Source of the DNA: Bacillus sp. S3
GTDB lineage: Bacteria; Bacillota; Bacilli; Bacillales; Cytobacillaceae
Assembly: GCF_005154805.1 (NCBI RefSeq)
Contig: NZ_CP039727.1
Location: 803,501-867,500 of the forward strand
DNA: 64,000 bases
Direction of reading: 5' to 3'
This document shows, one piece after another, positions 52,411 to 60,714 of the stretch. How positions within the stretch are numbered: position 1 is the first letter of the stretch; every line of letters starts with the position of its first letter. The position numbers and the translations under genes were made by a program. Under the pieces are notes generated by a model. It was not told the DNA's origin, made no database searches, and saw nothing but the letters and a program-made list of their open reading frames with translations.

Positions 52411-53334
52411 ATGAATGCAGTAAAGCCATATCGGCTTAAAAAGGGTGATATTGTTGGGGTCATTGCCCCGGCAAGCCCGCCGAACCGGGAAAATCTAGAG
52501 CGGGGCATAGATTTTTTGAAGGATTTAGGACTAAAAGTTAAGGTTGGCAGCCATGTTTCCCGAATAAATGGTTATTTAGCCGGGTCCGATCAAGAAAGAC
52601 TTGGAGATTTCCATGACATGTTCAGCGATCCAGAGGTTAAAGCCATCATTTGTGCCTGCGGCGGTTTTGGAACAGGAAGAATGGCTGGCCAAATTGACTA
52701 CGACCTGATTAAAAAGAATCCCAAAATTTTTTGGGGCTACAGTGATATTACTTTTTTACATACGGCCATTCGGCAGCAATCGGACCTAGTCACCTTTCAT
52801 GGACCGATGCTGGCTTCAGATATGGGGAAAGAGGATACACACCCATTATCAAAAGAAAGATTTTTGCAATTATTTGAACCTGCCCCTTTTGTCTATACGG
52901 AACAAATCTCTCCGTTGGAAGTTTTAGTAGAGGGTGAAGCAAAGGGAGAAATTGTGGGAGGAAATTTGTCGCTTCTAGTCAGTACGCTCGGAACAGCGTA
53001 TGAAATAGATACAAAGGGTAAGCTGCTGCTAATCGAAGATGTGAATGAAGAGCCTCGGTCTGTTGACCGGATGCTCAATCAGCTTTATTTGGCTGGAAAG
53101 TTAGAGGATACTTGCGGCATTCTGATTGGAGACTTTTGTGATTGCACACCAAAAAGGGATCTTTCCTTATCGCTCGAGGAGGTCATCACGTATTATGTTC
53201 AACTTGCACAAAAGCCGGCAATGCGGGGATTCATGATTGGTCATTGTAACCCTCATATTTCTATTCCATTAGGTGTGCAAGCCTACATGAATACGTACGA
53301 AAAAAAATTAATTGTCGATAGCGGCATCTTGTAA
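52411..53334 (+). CDS. ykfA: Murein tetrapeptide LD-carboxypeptidase (S66)
   Basis: A 307-residue S66 serine peptidase with the nucleophile in FWGYSDIT, a glutamate in LLIEDVNEEP and histidine in GHCNPHISIPLG, the family Ser-Glu-His triad. It removes the terminal D-alanine from L-Ala-D-Glu-mDap-D-Ala. No signal peptide, so it acts on imported peptides. AAAAGGGGTGG precedes the ATG. Confidence 0.93.
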   Translation: MNAVKPYRLKKGDIVGVIAPASPPNRENLERGIDFLKDLGLKVKVGSHVSRINGYLAGSDQERLGDFHDMFSDPEVKAIICACGGFGTGRMAGQIDYDLIKKNPKIFWGYSDITFLHTAIRQQSDLVTFHGPMLASDMGKEDTHPLSKERFLQLFEPAPFVYTEQISPLEVLVEGEAKGEIVGGNLSLLVSTLGTAYEIDTKGKLLLIEDVNEEPRSVDRMLNQLYLAGKLEDTCGILIGDFCDCTPKRDLSLSLEEVITYYVQLAQKPAMRGFMIGHCNPHISIPLGVQAYMNTYEKKLIVDSGIL

Positions 53335-53348
53335 AGGATGGTTTATAT

Positions 53349-54449
53349 ATGATTATAGAGCAAATTGAAACATTCCGAGTCGCTGTTCCCTTGCATAAGC
53401 CGTTTAAAACGGCTCTCCGAACCGTGACGACAGCTGAGTCCATTTTTGTGAAAATTACCTGCGATAATGGAATCGTTGGCTGGGGTGAAGCACCTCCTAC
53501 TATTGTCATTACAGGAGACAGTCTCTCGAGTATAGAATCTGCCATCCACAATACGATCAAGCCATTTTTACATAAAAAAAACCTGTTTCAATATGAGGTG
53601 ATTTTTCAGGGATTAAAGACACTTATGGTCGGAAATCCGAGTCCAAAAGCTGCTGTGGATATGGCTATTTATGATTGTTTATCCCAATTTTGTAATCTGC
53701 CGCTCTATCAATTTCTCGGCGGACATAAAAAGGAAATGGAAACAGACTTTACCGTTAGCGTGAATGGGCCTGAGGAAATGGGCGAGGATGCTATTTCATA
53801 TATCCAAAAAGGATTTAATGTCCTTAAGGTCAAGGTAGGGAAGGATGATATTGCTGCCGATTTGGAGCGAATCAAGGAGATTAGAAGGCGAGTAGGGAAG
53901 GATATTAAAATCCGCCTGGATGCAAATCAGGGCTGGACAGCGAAGGATGCCATCTGCGCCATCCGTAAAATGGAGGACCTTGATTTACGAATTGAACTTG
54001 TGGAGCAGCCTGTCAAGGCAGACGATATTGATGGTCTGAAGCAGGTAACGGATGCAGTGGATACGCTGATTATGGCCGATGAAAGTGTGTTTACACCGAA
54101 ACAAGCCTTTCAAGTTTTAAAAACAAGGAGTGCCGATTTAATTAATATTAAGCTGATGAAGGCGGGCGGCATTTATCAAGCTCAAATCATCAACCATCTT
54201 GCTGAAACGTGCGGTGTGGAGTGTATGGTCGGCAGTATGATTGAAACCCGGCTTGGTATTACAGCAGCTGCTCACTTTGCTGCCAGTAAGCAAAATATTA
54301 CTCGTTTTGACTTTGATGCACCGTTAATGCTAGCAAAGGAAATAGTTGAAGGCGGAGTCCAATATAATAGTAGATTAATAACAATGCCTGAGGCCCCAGG
54401 CCTTGGGATTAAGTCGATTGACATTAAAGGGGGAGTTTTATTTGGTTAA
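53349..54449 (+). CDS. ykfB: L-Ala-D/L-Glu epimerase
   Basis: A 366-residue enolase-superfamily racemase. KVKVG carries the catalytic lysine, DANQGW, ELVEQPV and MADES the three metal ligands, and a second lysine follows in INIKLMKAGG. It converts L-Ala-D-Glu from murein to L-Ala-L-Glu. Starts 14 bases after ykfA; its last codons overlap the TTG start of ykfC. Confidence 0.94.
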   Translation: MIIEQIETFRVAVPLHKPFKTALRTVTTAESIFVKITCDNGIVGWGEAPPTIVITGDSLSSIESAIHNTIKPFLHKKNLFQYEVIFQGLKTLMVGNPSPKAAVDMAIYDCLSQFCNLPLYQFLGGHKKEMETDFTVSVNGPEEMGEDAISYIQKGFNVLKVKVGKDDIAADLERIKEIRRRVGKDIKIRLDANQGWTAKDAICAIRKMEDLDLRIELVEQPVKADDIDGLKQVTDAVDTLIMADESVFTPKQAFQVLKTRSADLINIKLMKAGGIYQAQIINHLAETCGVECMVGSMIETRLGITAAAHFAASKQNITRFDFDAPLMLAKEIVEGGVQYNSRLITMPEAPGLGIKSIDIKGGVLFG

Positions 54450-55356
54450 ATGGATTGTAAATGTGCCAGTAGCAACCGTTTGGACGTCTGTTGATTCACC
54501 ACGAGAAATTGACTATGCTGCCGTAACGAACCCCGTTTCGATGGATACGTGGTTAGATGGATTAACGTATGAAACCAGGCTGGGATTGTGCGATCAAAAC
54601 CTTGTTCAAACGCAGCTATTATATGGTGAAGAAGTGTTGATTACCGAGGAAAATAATGATTGGGCACATGTCATCATTCCAAGTCAGTCAACCTCTAAGG
54701 AGACGCGGGGCTATCCGGGCTGGGTTCCGAAAGCTCAGTTAGTGGAAGCGGCTGATGGCTGGAATATAACAGATGGCCCTGTCGCGATTGTGACAAGCCG
54801 AAAGGCAATGCTGGATAAAGAGAATCATCAATCGGGTTTAGAAATTTCCTATTTAACAGTTTTGCCCTTCTTATACGAAAAGGAAGGGAAGATTTTCGTT
54901 CAAACCCCTGATGGGACGGGGGTGCTGGATGCGAAGGATGTTGTTGTCACTGATTCTCCAGCCAAGGGAGATGGCCAGGCAATCGTATCCGCTGGTGAGC
55001 AGTTTCTTCATTTACCCTATTTGTGGGGCGGGATGAGCAGTTATGGCTATGATTGCTCAGGGTTTAGTTACTCGATGTGTAAGGCAAATGGGTATGTGAT
55101 CCCACGCGATGCCTCCGACCAAGCAGCCGCTGGTAAAAAAGTCGAAATAGGAGCGATTGAACCAGGTGATTTATTATTTTTTGCCTATGAAGAAGGAAGA
55201 GGGAGGATCCACCATGTTGGCATTTATTATGGAGATGGAAAATTACTGCACTCCCCAAATACCGGCAAAACAGTGGAAATTATTCCTTTAGAAGGAACGA
55301 TATACGAGCAAGAACTATGTGCAGCAAGACGCTATTGGGGTGAGACGGAGGAATAA
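54442..55356 (+). CDS. ykfC: Gamma-D-glutamyl-L-diamino acid endopeptidase (NlpC/P60)
   Basis: A 304-residue NlpC/P60 cysteine peptidase with two N-terminal bacterial SH3 domains (about 1-175) and a catalytic C-terminus: Cys in YDCSGFSY, His in HHVGIYYG and a polar residue in LLHSPN. It cuts gamma-D-Glu-mDap bonds of L-Ala-started murein peptides. The TTG start at 54442 is preceded by GGGGGAG and overlaps the end of ykfB by eight bases. No signal peptide, consistent with intracellular recycling. Confidence 0.93.
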   Translation: MVKWIVNVPVATVWTSVDSPREIDYAAVTNPVSMDTWLDGLTYETRLGLCDQNLVQTQLLYGEEVLITEENNDWAHVIIPSQSTSKETRGYPGWVPKAQLVEAADGWNITDGPVAIVTSRKAMLDKENHQSGLEISYLTVLPFLYEKEGKIFVQTPDGTGVLDAKDVVVTDSPAKGDGQAIVSAGEQFLHLPYLWGGMSSYGYDCSGFSYSMCKANGYVIPRDASDQAAAGKKVEIGAIEPGDLLFFAYEEGRGRIHHVGIYYGDGKLLHSPNTGKTVEIIPLEGTIYEQELCAARRYWGETEE

Positions 55357-55358
55357 CC

Positions 55359-56363
55359 ATGGAGAAATTATTACAGGTAAACAATCTCAAAAAGCATTTT
55401 AACTTAGGTAAAGATCAAGTGTTAAAAGCTGTAGATGGTGTGAGCTTTCATATTAATAAAGGCGAGACATTCGGAATTGTCGGAGAGTCAGGGTGTGGAA
55501 AGTCCACGGCGGGAAGAACTATAATCGGGCTTTATGATGTAACCGATGGCGAGGTTGTCTTTAAAGGGAAAGATATACACAAATTAACATCGAAAGAGCG
55601 ATTTGCTTTTCATAGACAAATGCAAATGATCTTTCAAGATCCATATGCGTCGTTAAACCCAAGGTCTACGGTAAGTGAAATCATTTCGGAGCCGATGGAA
55701 GTTCACGGCTTATATCCAAATAAGAAAGAACGGTTAAATCGTGTCTATCAATTATTAGAGGATGTCGGTTTAAATCGCGAACATGCCAATCGCTATCCGC
55801 ATGAATTCAGCGGCGGACAGCGGCAAAGGATTGGAATCGCCCGGGCTCTTTCCCTCGACCCTGATTTTATTATCGCAGATGAACCGATTTCTGCCTTAGA
55901 TGTGTCCGTACAGGCCCAGGTCGTTAATTTGCTGACAAAATTACAGAAGGAAAAAGGCTTAACCTATCTATTTATCGCCCATGATCTTTCGATGGTAAAG
56001 CAAATTAGTGACCGGATCGGTGTCATGTATTTGGGACAGCTGGTGGAACTAACAACAAGCAGTGAGTTATACAAAAATCCGCTGCACCCATATACACAGG
56101 CATTGCTCTCAGCCATTCCTATTCCTGACCCAGACATTGAGGACAAGCGAGAACGGATCATTTTAAAAGGGGAACTGCCAAGCCCGATTAATCCTCCAAG
56201 CGGATGTGTATTTAGAACCCGCTGTCCAATGGCTTTGGAGGTTTGCGCCAAGGAGAAGCCTGTCTGGCAGGAATACGAGGAGAGCCATTACATCGCCTGT
56301 CATTTATATGATAAAAATAAAACCGGTGATCATGATTATTCCCAAGTCGCTGCCGCGAGGTAA
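55359..56363 (+). CDS. ykfD: Oligopeptide ABC transporter ATP-binding protein (DppF/YkfD-like)
   Basis: A 334-residue ATPase paired with DppD: Walker A GESGCGKS, signature FSGGQRQR, Walker [13 protein letters not shown], and the C-terminal [14 protein letters not shown] cysteine cluster. It starts two bases after ykfC (GACGGAGG as ribosome binding site). Completes the ABC importer as in B. subtilis, where ykfD lies at the end of the operon. Confidence 0.94.
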   Translation: MEKLLQVNNLKKHFNLGKDQVLKAVDGVSFHINKGETFGIVGESGCGKSTAGRTIIGLYDVTDGEVVFKGKDIHKLTSKERFAFHRQMQMIFQDPYASLNPRSTVSEIISEPMEVHGLYPNKKERLNRVYQLLEDVGLNREHANRYPHEFSGGQRQRIGIARALSLDPDFIIADEPISALDVSVQAQVVNLLTKLQKEKGLTYLFIAHDLSMVKQISDRIGVMYLGQLVELTTSSELYKNPLHPYTQALLSAIPIPDPDIEDKRERIILKGELPSPINPPSGCVFRTRCPMALEVCAKEKPVWQEYEESHYIACHLYDKNKTGDHDYSQVAAAR

Positions 56364-56366
56364 ACG

Positions 56367-57143
56367 ATGGAAAGATTAATGGAGAAAATCGAAGAAGAAC
56401 TCCGCGGCCTCAGCGGCCGGGCTGGCTTGGCGATCGAAATGGAAGGCAAATGCATTGATATTAATAGTAAGGAAGTGTTTCAATCTGCAAGTCTCATTAA
56501 GGTTCCTATTTTAATAGAAGGACTTCGGCAGAGTGACAGAGGTACACTAAACGTTAATCAATTAGTATCGATTACAAGTCCTGTTGGCGGATCCGGGGTT
56601 TTACAAGTATTATCCCGTGATGCACGACTGACTCTGATGGATCTCATGACCTTAATGATCACGGTCTCAGATAATACTGCCACCAATATCCTAATCGATG
56701 AATTAGGAATGGAAGCCATTAATCGCTCCATGGTAAAAATGGGACTGCAGCATACGGTGCTTAATCGGAAAATGATGGACTTTCAAGCCTTGGAACAGGG
56801 GCGTGATAACTATACAAGTCCAGCGGATATGTTGACATGTTTGAAAGTTATCATGGAAGGATCCTATTTAACAGAAGAAAGCCAAGCGGCAGCCTTACGC
56901 ATGATGAAGTTTCAGCAATTTCAAGATAGACTTCCAGGTATGATGGACTTAGACAGGGTGATGGCAGCCAATAAAACAGGCAGTCTTCCTCACGTCGTAC
57001 ATGATTGTGCGATAATAACCTATAAGGGGAAAACGGCCTATGCGGCGGTCTTATTGGACCGCCTTGACGATGAGTTTACGGGGAACCAGATAATAAGTAG
57101 AATAGGTAAGCATATCTATGATTATTTGTTATTCGGAATTTGA
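56367..57143 (+). CDS. Cytoplasmic beta-lactamase-fold serine hydrolase
   Basis: A 258-residue protein of the class A beta-lactamase/DD-peptidase superfamily with all three active-site motifs: Ser42-Leu-Ile-Lys45, Ser101-Asp-Asn103 and Lys203-Thr-Gly; Glu143 may stand for the deacylating glutamate. True beta-lactamases are exported, but this one starts MERLMEKIEEEL with no signal peptide. It begins three bases after ykfD, extending the B. subtilis gene order. Context suggests a peptidase or amidase for imported murein peptides. Confidence 0.85.
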   Translation: MERLMEKIEEELRGLSGRAGLAIEMEGKCIDINSKEVFQSASLIKVPILIEGLRQSDRGTLNVNQLVSITSPVGGSGVLQVLSRDARLTLMDLMTLMITVSDNTATNILIDELGMEAINRSMVKMGLQHTVLNRKMMDFQALEQGRDNYTSPADMLTCLKVIMEGSYLTEESQAAALRMMKFQQFQDRLPGMMDLDRVMAANKTGSLPHVVHDCAIITYKGKTAYAAVLLDRLDDEFTGNQIISRIGKHIYDYLLFGI

Positions 57144-57177
57144 GCGAACCATTAAAAGAAATCGGGTGAATATAAAC

Positions 57178-57218
57178 AATAAAGAGCATTTCAGTGCGGA
57201 GGAATGCTCTTTATTTTT
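57178..57218 (+). terminator. Terminator of the dpp-ykf operon
   Basis: AATAAAGAGCATT/AATGCTCTTTATT stem followed by TTTTG. Confidence 0.9.
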
Positions 57219-57254
57219 GTCTGAAATAAGAAATGAAAACCATAAAGCACTTCT

Positions 57255-57530
57255 GACTCGTTACATTGACCGTGAAGTGAAAAAGAAAGCGTAGACGGTA
57301 AATGAAAGCCCATTACATTAACCGTGAAGCAAAAAAGAGAGTGCCGAGGGTAAATGAAAGCCCGTTACATTGACCGAGGTTCAAAAAAGAAAGCGTAGAC
57401 GGTAAATGAAAGTCCGTTACATTGGCCCTGAAGCGAAAAAAAGAGCCCCACCGGTAAATGAAAGCCCGTTACATTGACCGTGAAGCGAAAAAAAGAGCCC
57501 CGCCGGTAAATGAAAGCCTTTTACATTAAG
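57255..57530. repeat. 52-bp tandem array (five units plus a partial)
   Basis: TTACATT recurs at 57261, 57313, 57365, 57417, 57469 and 57521, exactly 52 bp apart. Each unit carries a GAA(G)CGAAAAAAAGAG-type purine tract and GGTAAATGAAAGCCC; GGTAAATG pairs imperfectly with CATTGACC of the next unit. It occupies half of the 552-base gap between the dpp-ykf operon and the alpha/beta hydrolase; no other gene is seen there. Confidence 0.93.
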
Positions 57531-57695
57531 AGAAAGGCATTTGCAAGGTGCCCAACAAAAATGTCAAAGATCATCCAAAGTGATACGTTACTTTGCTTAT
57601 GATTTATACTAAAATGAACTTAAAAAGCTTACTAAAAAGGTTTTTGGCAACGACAAATACATGTTTTAGGCGGTAGCATCTGGAGGATTTTTAGA

Positions 57696-58544
57696 ATGAT
57701 AACTGAAGGGACATTTAATGGTGTCGGTGGAAGCGAGCTATACTTTCGTGTGATCGAACCATTAACAGCTCCAAAAGCGGTGGTTATTCTCGTTCATGGT
57801 CATGGAGATCACAGCGGGGGGCTGCAGAATATTAGTGAAAGCTTGGTTAATAAGGGATATATTGTGTATGCCTTTGATTTACGCGGACATGGGAAAAGCG
57901 CGGGTAAAAGGGGATATATCCAGTCGTGGGATGAATTTAGCGGAGATTTACATGAGTTCCGCAAGCTTGTTTCCCTTGATCAGCCTGGATTGCCCTTGTA
58001 TATTGTCGGACATAGTATTGGCGGTCTGATTACTCTAGAATATGCTTTAGAACACGGTTCAGGTATTTCTGGGATAATCGCGATTTCTCCTGCCATCTCT
58101 TATAAAGTAACACGCTTTGAGCAGTTAGGGATCAACTTAATGGGTAAGGTGAAACCCGACTATCGTATAAAAAAGCCTGGCAGGATTCGATTATTAAAGA
58201 AAAAATCGGCAATACGTGTGAAATACGAATCGGACCGTTTACGTCATAATATCGTGACCCCTGGTTTAGGTCGCAGCTTAATCCAAGCAATTACACGGGT
58301 AGTAAATAAAGCGTCATCCATTACACTGCCCATCTTATTACAATACGGCCGGGATGATAAAATTACTCCCCCATCAAAGCTGCGCCTTTTTTTTATTTTG
58401 ATGGCCTCAAAGGATAAACAGATGATTGAATACCCATCGGCTCGGCACCGTCCATTTGATGAGGATGGAAGAGAACAATTTTTAGGAGATTTGGTTGGCT
58501 GGTTAGATAAACAGCAAAAGGTAATTATCAGGGATTTTAGTTAA
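57696..58544 (+). CDS. Alpha/beta hydrolase, monoacylglycerol-lipase-like
   Basis: A 282-residue alpha/beta hydrolase with LVHGHGDHSGG (oxyanion region), FDLRGHGKS, nucleophile elbow GHSIGG, and aspartate (YGRDDKITPP) and histidine (SARHRPFDED) completing the triad. It resembles lysophospholipase/monoacylglycerol lipases. No signal peptide. The ATG is preceded by GGAGG. Monocistronic. Confidence 0.88.
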   Translation: MITEGTFNGVGGSELYFRVIEPLTAPKAVVILVHGHGDHSGGLQNISESLVNKGYIVYAFDLRGHGKSAGKRGYIQSWDEFSGDLHEFRKLVSLDQPGLPLYIVGHSIGGLITLEYALEHGSGISGIIAISPAISYKVTRFEQLGINLMGKVKPDYRIKKPGRIRLLKKKSAIRVKYESDRLRHNIVTPGLGRSLIQAITRVVNKASSITLPILLQYGRDDKITPPSKLRLFFILMASKDKQMIEYPSARHRPFDEDGREQFLGDLVGWLDKQQKVIIRDFS

Positions 58545-58597
58545 AATGGATTGTTGCTTCCCTTAACACGTTAAAACATTGATACCAGCCATTCAGG

Positions 58598-58630
58598 AAC
58601 AGACTCCGATTCAGGGTCTGCTTTTTTTTG
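58598..58630 (+). terminator. Intrinsic terminator
   Basis: CAGAC/GTCTG hairpin followed by an eight-base T-run. Confidence 0.8.
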
Positions 58631-58772
58631 CCCAACTAAAATCATCAATTGTTTAAGGGTTAAATTAAATAAATTAATTTTTTTATAATTTTTTATAAAA
58701 TATTTTAATTAACTATTTTAATTATTTAATCGTTGTTGTATGATTAAGTTAAATAAAGAAAGGGAGAAAAAG

Positions 58773-59144
58773 ATGGCCTACCCATTAATTACTGACTGTC
58801 CAGTTTGCAGCAAACAATTGAAAATTACGAAGCTACAGTGCAAGCATTGCCATACGATCGTGGAAAACGAGTTTGAATTATCAAAGCTAGCAGCCCTTGG
58901 TCAAGACCAGCTGCATTTTATTGAAATTTTTCTAAAATGCCGTGGAAATATCAAAGAGGTGGAGAAAGAATTGGGGATTTCCTACCCGACTGTACGAGGA
59001 AAATTAGAAGATATTATTTCTGCTCTAGGCTATTCCACACAAAAGAAAACGGAAGTGGATAAGAAAAAGGTAGTTGCAATGTTGGAAAAGGGAGAAATCA
59101 CAGCCGAAGAAGCCATTCATTTATTAAAAGAGGGGGAATTATAA
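58773..59144 (+). CDS. DUF2089-family regulator-like protein
   Basis: A 123-residue protein with an N-terminal four-cysteine zinc ribbon (CPVCSKQLKITKLQCKHC), a central helix-turn-helix-like segment (VEKELGISYPTVRGKLEDI) and a C-terminal SHOCT-like helix pair (MLEKGEITAEEAIHLLKEG). This order suggests a DNA-binding regulator. AGGGAG precedes ATG 58773. Its last base directly abuts the next gene; the three genes form an operon. Confidence 0.88.
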   Translation: MAYPLITDCPVCSKQLKITKLQCKHCHTIVENEFELSKLAALGQDQLHFIEIFLKCRGNIKEVEKELGISYPTVRGKLEDIISALGYSTQKKTEVDKKKVVAMLEKGEITAEEAIHLLKEGEL

Positions 59145-59534
59145 ATGAAAGAGGAAATTTCAAGAGTGTTGACCATGGTCGAGGAGGGCAAAATCGATAA
59201 GGAAAAAGCAACGGAATTAATCAATGTCCTGCAGGGTAAAGAGCAGCAACAGCCAGTTCAATTAACAAAGGAAATCCCCTATGGCAGCAAAATGCTGAAA
59301 ATTCGAGTTACCTCCGAAAAAGGTGATAATGTCAATGTAAATTTGCCAATTAATCTTATTAAGGCTGTTTTAAAGGTTGGAACGAGTATCGTAGAAAAAA
59401 TTCCAGAGGCTGAAAAATATGTGAAGGATATTAATGTAGATCTTTTAATCACAGCAATTGAAAATGAATTGGACGGTCAAATTGTTGATGTGACTTCATC
59501 TAATGGTGATAAAGTTTTCGTGGTAATTGAATAG
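59145..59534 (+). CDS. SHOCT-like/YvlB-type protein
   Basis: A 129-residue protein with an N-terminal SHOCT-like helical hairpin (VLTMVEEGKIDKEKATELINVLQG), echoing the C-terminus of the upstream DUF2089 protein, and a beta-rich C-terminus (MLKIRVTSEKGDNVNVNLP). AGGGGGAA at the end of the upstream gene is the ribosome binding site. Probably cytoplasmic; related to the YvlB-type membrane-stress genes of Bacillus. Confidence 0.75.
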   Translation: MKEEISRVLTMVEEGKIDKEKATELINVLQGKEQQQPVQLTKEIPYGSKMLKIRVTSEKGDNVNVNLPINLIKAVLKVGTSIVEKIPEAEKYVKDINVDLLITAIENELDGQIVDVTSSNGDKVFVVIE

Positions 59535-59537
59535 TTT

Positions 59538-59807
59538 ATGCTAAAAGTCAGGGTGAAAGTGAAAGATAAAAAATTCTCCGTACCAGTTCCTTATTCTTTA
59601 TTAAATATGTTCAGTTTTATTCTTACATCAAAAAGAGTAAATCGCTTGATTAATAACGCTCTCGAAAAGAATAGCAGTAAATTTACCTTTCCTCAATTAG
59701 ACAGAAATGACTTGAAACCCCTGCTGCATAGCCTATCTAAGCACAAGGGTATCGTATTAGTGGATACTAAATTAGAGGATGGCACCGAAGTTGAAGTAAG
59801 ATTATGA
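59538..59807 (+). CDS. Small hypothetical protein of the DUF2089 operon
   Basis: An 89-residue beta-rich basic protein (KVRVKVKDKKFSVPVPYSLL). Its VPVPYSLLNM segment parallels VNLPINLIKA of the upstream protein, hinting at duplication of the same domain. It starts three bases after that gene without a clear ribosome binding site, so translational coupling is likely. Confidence 0.7.
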   Translation: MLKVRVKVKDKKFSVPVPYSLLNMFSFILTSKRVNRLINNALEKNSSKFTFPQLDRNDLKPLLHSLSKHKGIVLVDTKLEDGTEVEVRL

Positions 59808-59808
59808 G

Positions 59809-59841
59809 GCATTATTCCCAAGTTGGATAATGCTTTTTTTA
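59809..59841 (+). terminator. Terminator of the DUF2089 operon
   Basis: GCATTAT/ATAATGC hairpin followed by seven T, starting inside the last stop region. Confidence 0.88.
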
Positions 59842-59930
59842 ATGGAAAATGCCACGTGAAATTTATATAAATAAAAGTATTCATGCTATACTTGGGGAAC
59901 GAATTGTGGTTCTGGAAGGAGTAAATTAGT

Positions 59931-60122
59931 TTGAAGTATATAAAATCGCAGATGCAACAGCTAATCAAGGATAATAAAGACTTGCATACACGCCTAAAAG
60001 AGTTGAAGGTAGAACACGGTCTTGAAAAAAACAATGCCCTCAAGGCTTTGTATCATTCAGAAGTTGCTGACGGAGGAAAATACCAGTCAGCTTACCAAGC
60101 GCTTGACCAACCCAGAAAGTAA
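59931..60122 (+). CDS. Small coiled-coil hypothetical protein
   Basis: A 63-residue charged protein with heptad-like spacing (MQQLIKDNKDLHTRLKELKVEHGLEKNNALKAL). AAGGAG lies nine bases before the TTG start. Convergent with the staygreen-family gene. The function is unknown. Confidence 0.6.
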   Translation: MKYIKSQMQQLIKDNKDLHTRLKELKVEHGLEKNNALKALYHSEVADGGKYQSAYQALDQPRK

Positions 60123-60194
60123 TAGCGCTGTATTTCCATGGGCAGGGTTCCTCCGCATACTCGTGAACCGGAAACGGGACCTTTACATCATGAT

Positions 60195-60647
60195 TTATGT
60201 GGTAATACTTTGGAAATTCCCCCAATTTTCCTGCCTTGCAAATTGAGGATAAGCCGACATGAAGTGAATGAAGATGGGAGCTTGATCTAAATAGGGGTAT
60301 GTGTTGAATAAAATCCTATCACCGTATCTAATAGCCGTTAAGGCAAGTGGTAATTCACGTCTAAATATTCCATTGCGTTTTGCCGAAACAGAAGGGGGAT
60401 ATTCTCCTTGATCGACGTATAAATAGACACAAAAACATAACGAGCTTCCATATTGTTTCCATTCACCCAAAACTTCATCTCTCATAGGATTAATTTTATC
60501 CCAGGCATACTTATTTCCGATGTTTAAAAATAGTTTTCCAGTCACATCAGAGTGAGTTAATGTGTAACGCCTTGGAATAAGGGGTTCCGTAGCAGTTGCA
60601 CCGTCCATGTATTCCACCGATAGTTTTTCAGGATAAAAAGTGCTCAA
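60195..60647 (-). CDS. Staygreen (SGR)-family protein
   Basis: A 150-residue protein with the SGR core: FYPEKLSVEY at the start, the hallmark RRYTLTHSDVTGKLFLNIG and RDEVLGEW. Plant SGR removes magnesium from chlorophyll a; bacterial homologues with the same fold exist in non-photosynthetic Firmicutes and some have Mg-dechelatase activity in vitro, but their natural substrate is unknown. TTG 60647 is chosen because GGGAGGTG precedes it. That ribosome binding site lies in the arm of a 10-bp hairpin. It is downstream of an HrtBA-like exporter on the same strand. Confidence 0.88.
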   Translation of the reverse strand: MSTFYPEKLSVEYMDGATATEPLIPRRYTLTHSDVTGKLFLNIGNKYAWDKINPMRDEVLGEWKQYGSSLCFCVYLYVDQGEYPPSVSAKRNGIFRRELPLALTAIRYGDRILFNTYPYLDQAPIFIHFMSAYPQFARQENWGNFQSITT

Positions 60648-60655
60648 GTCATCAC

Positions 60656-60690
60656 CTCCCATCAGTTTTTTATCATTATGCTGATGGGAG
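60656..60690 (-). promoter_or_regulatory. Hairpin covering the ribosome binding site of the staygreen gene
   Basis: On the minus strand, CTCCCATCAG and CTGATGGGAG (perfect 10-bp arms, 15-base loop) sit between hrtA and the SGR gene. The 3' arm contains most of the GGGAGG ribosome binding site. No T-run follows. Candidate translational switch. Confidence 0.65.
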
Positions 60691-60714
60691 TTTATTTATT
60701 CGTACATACAAGTG

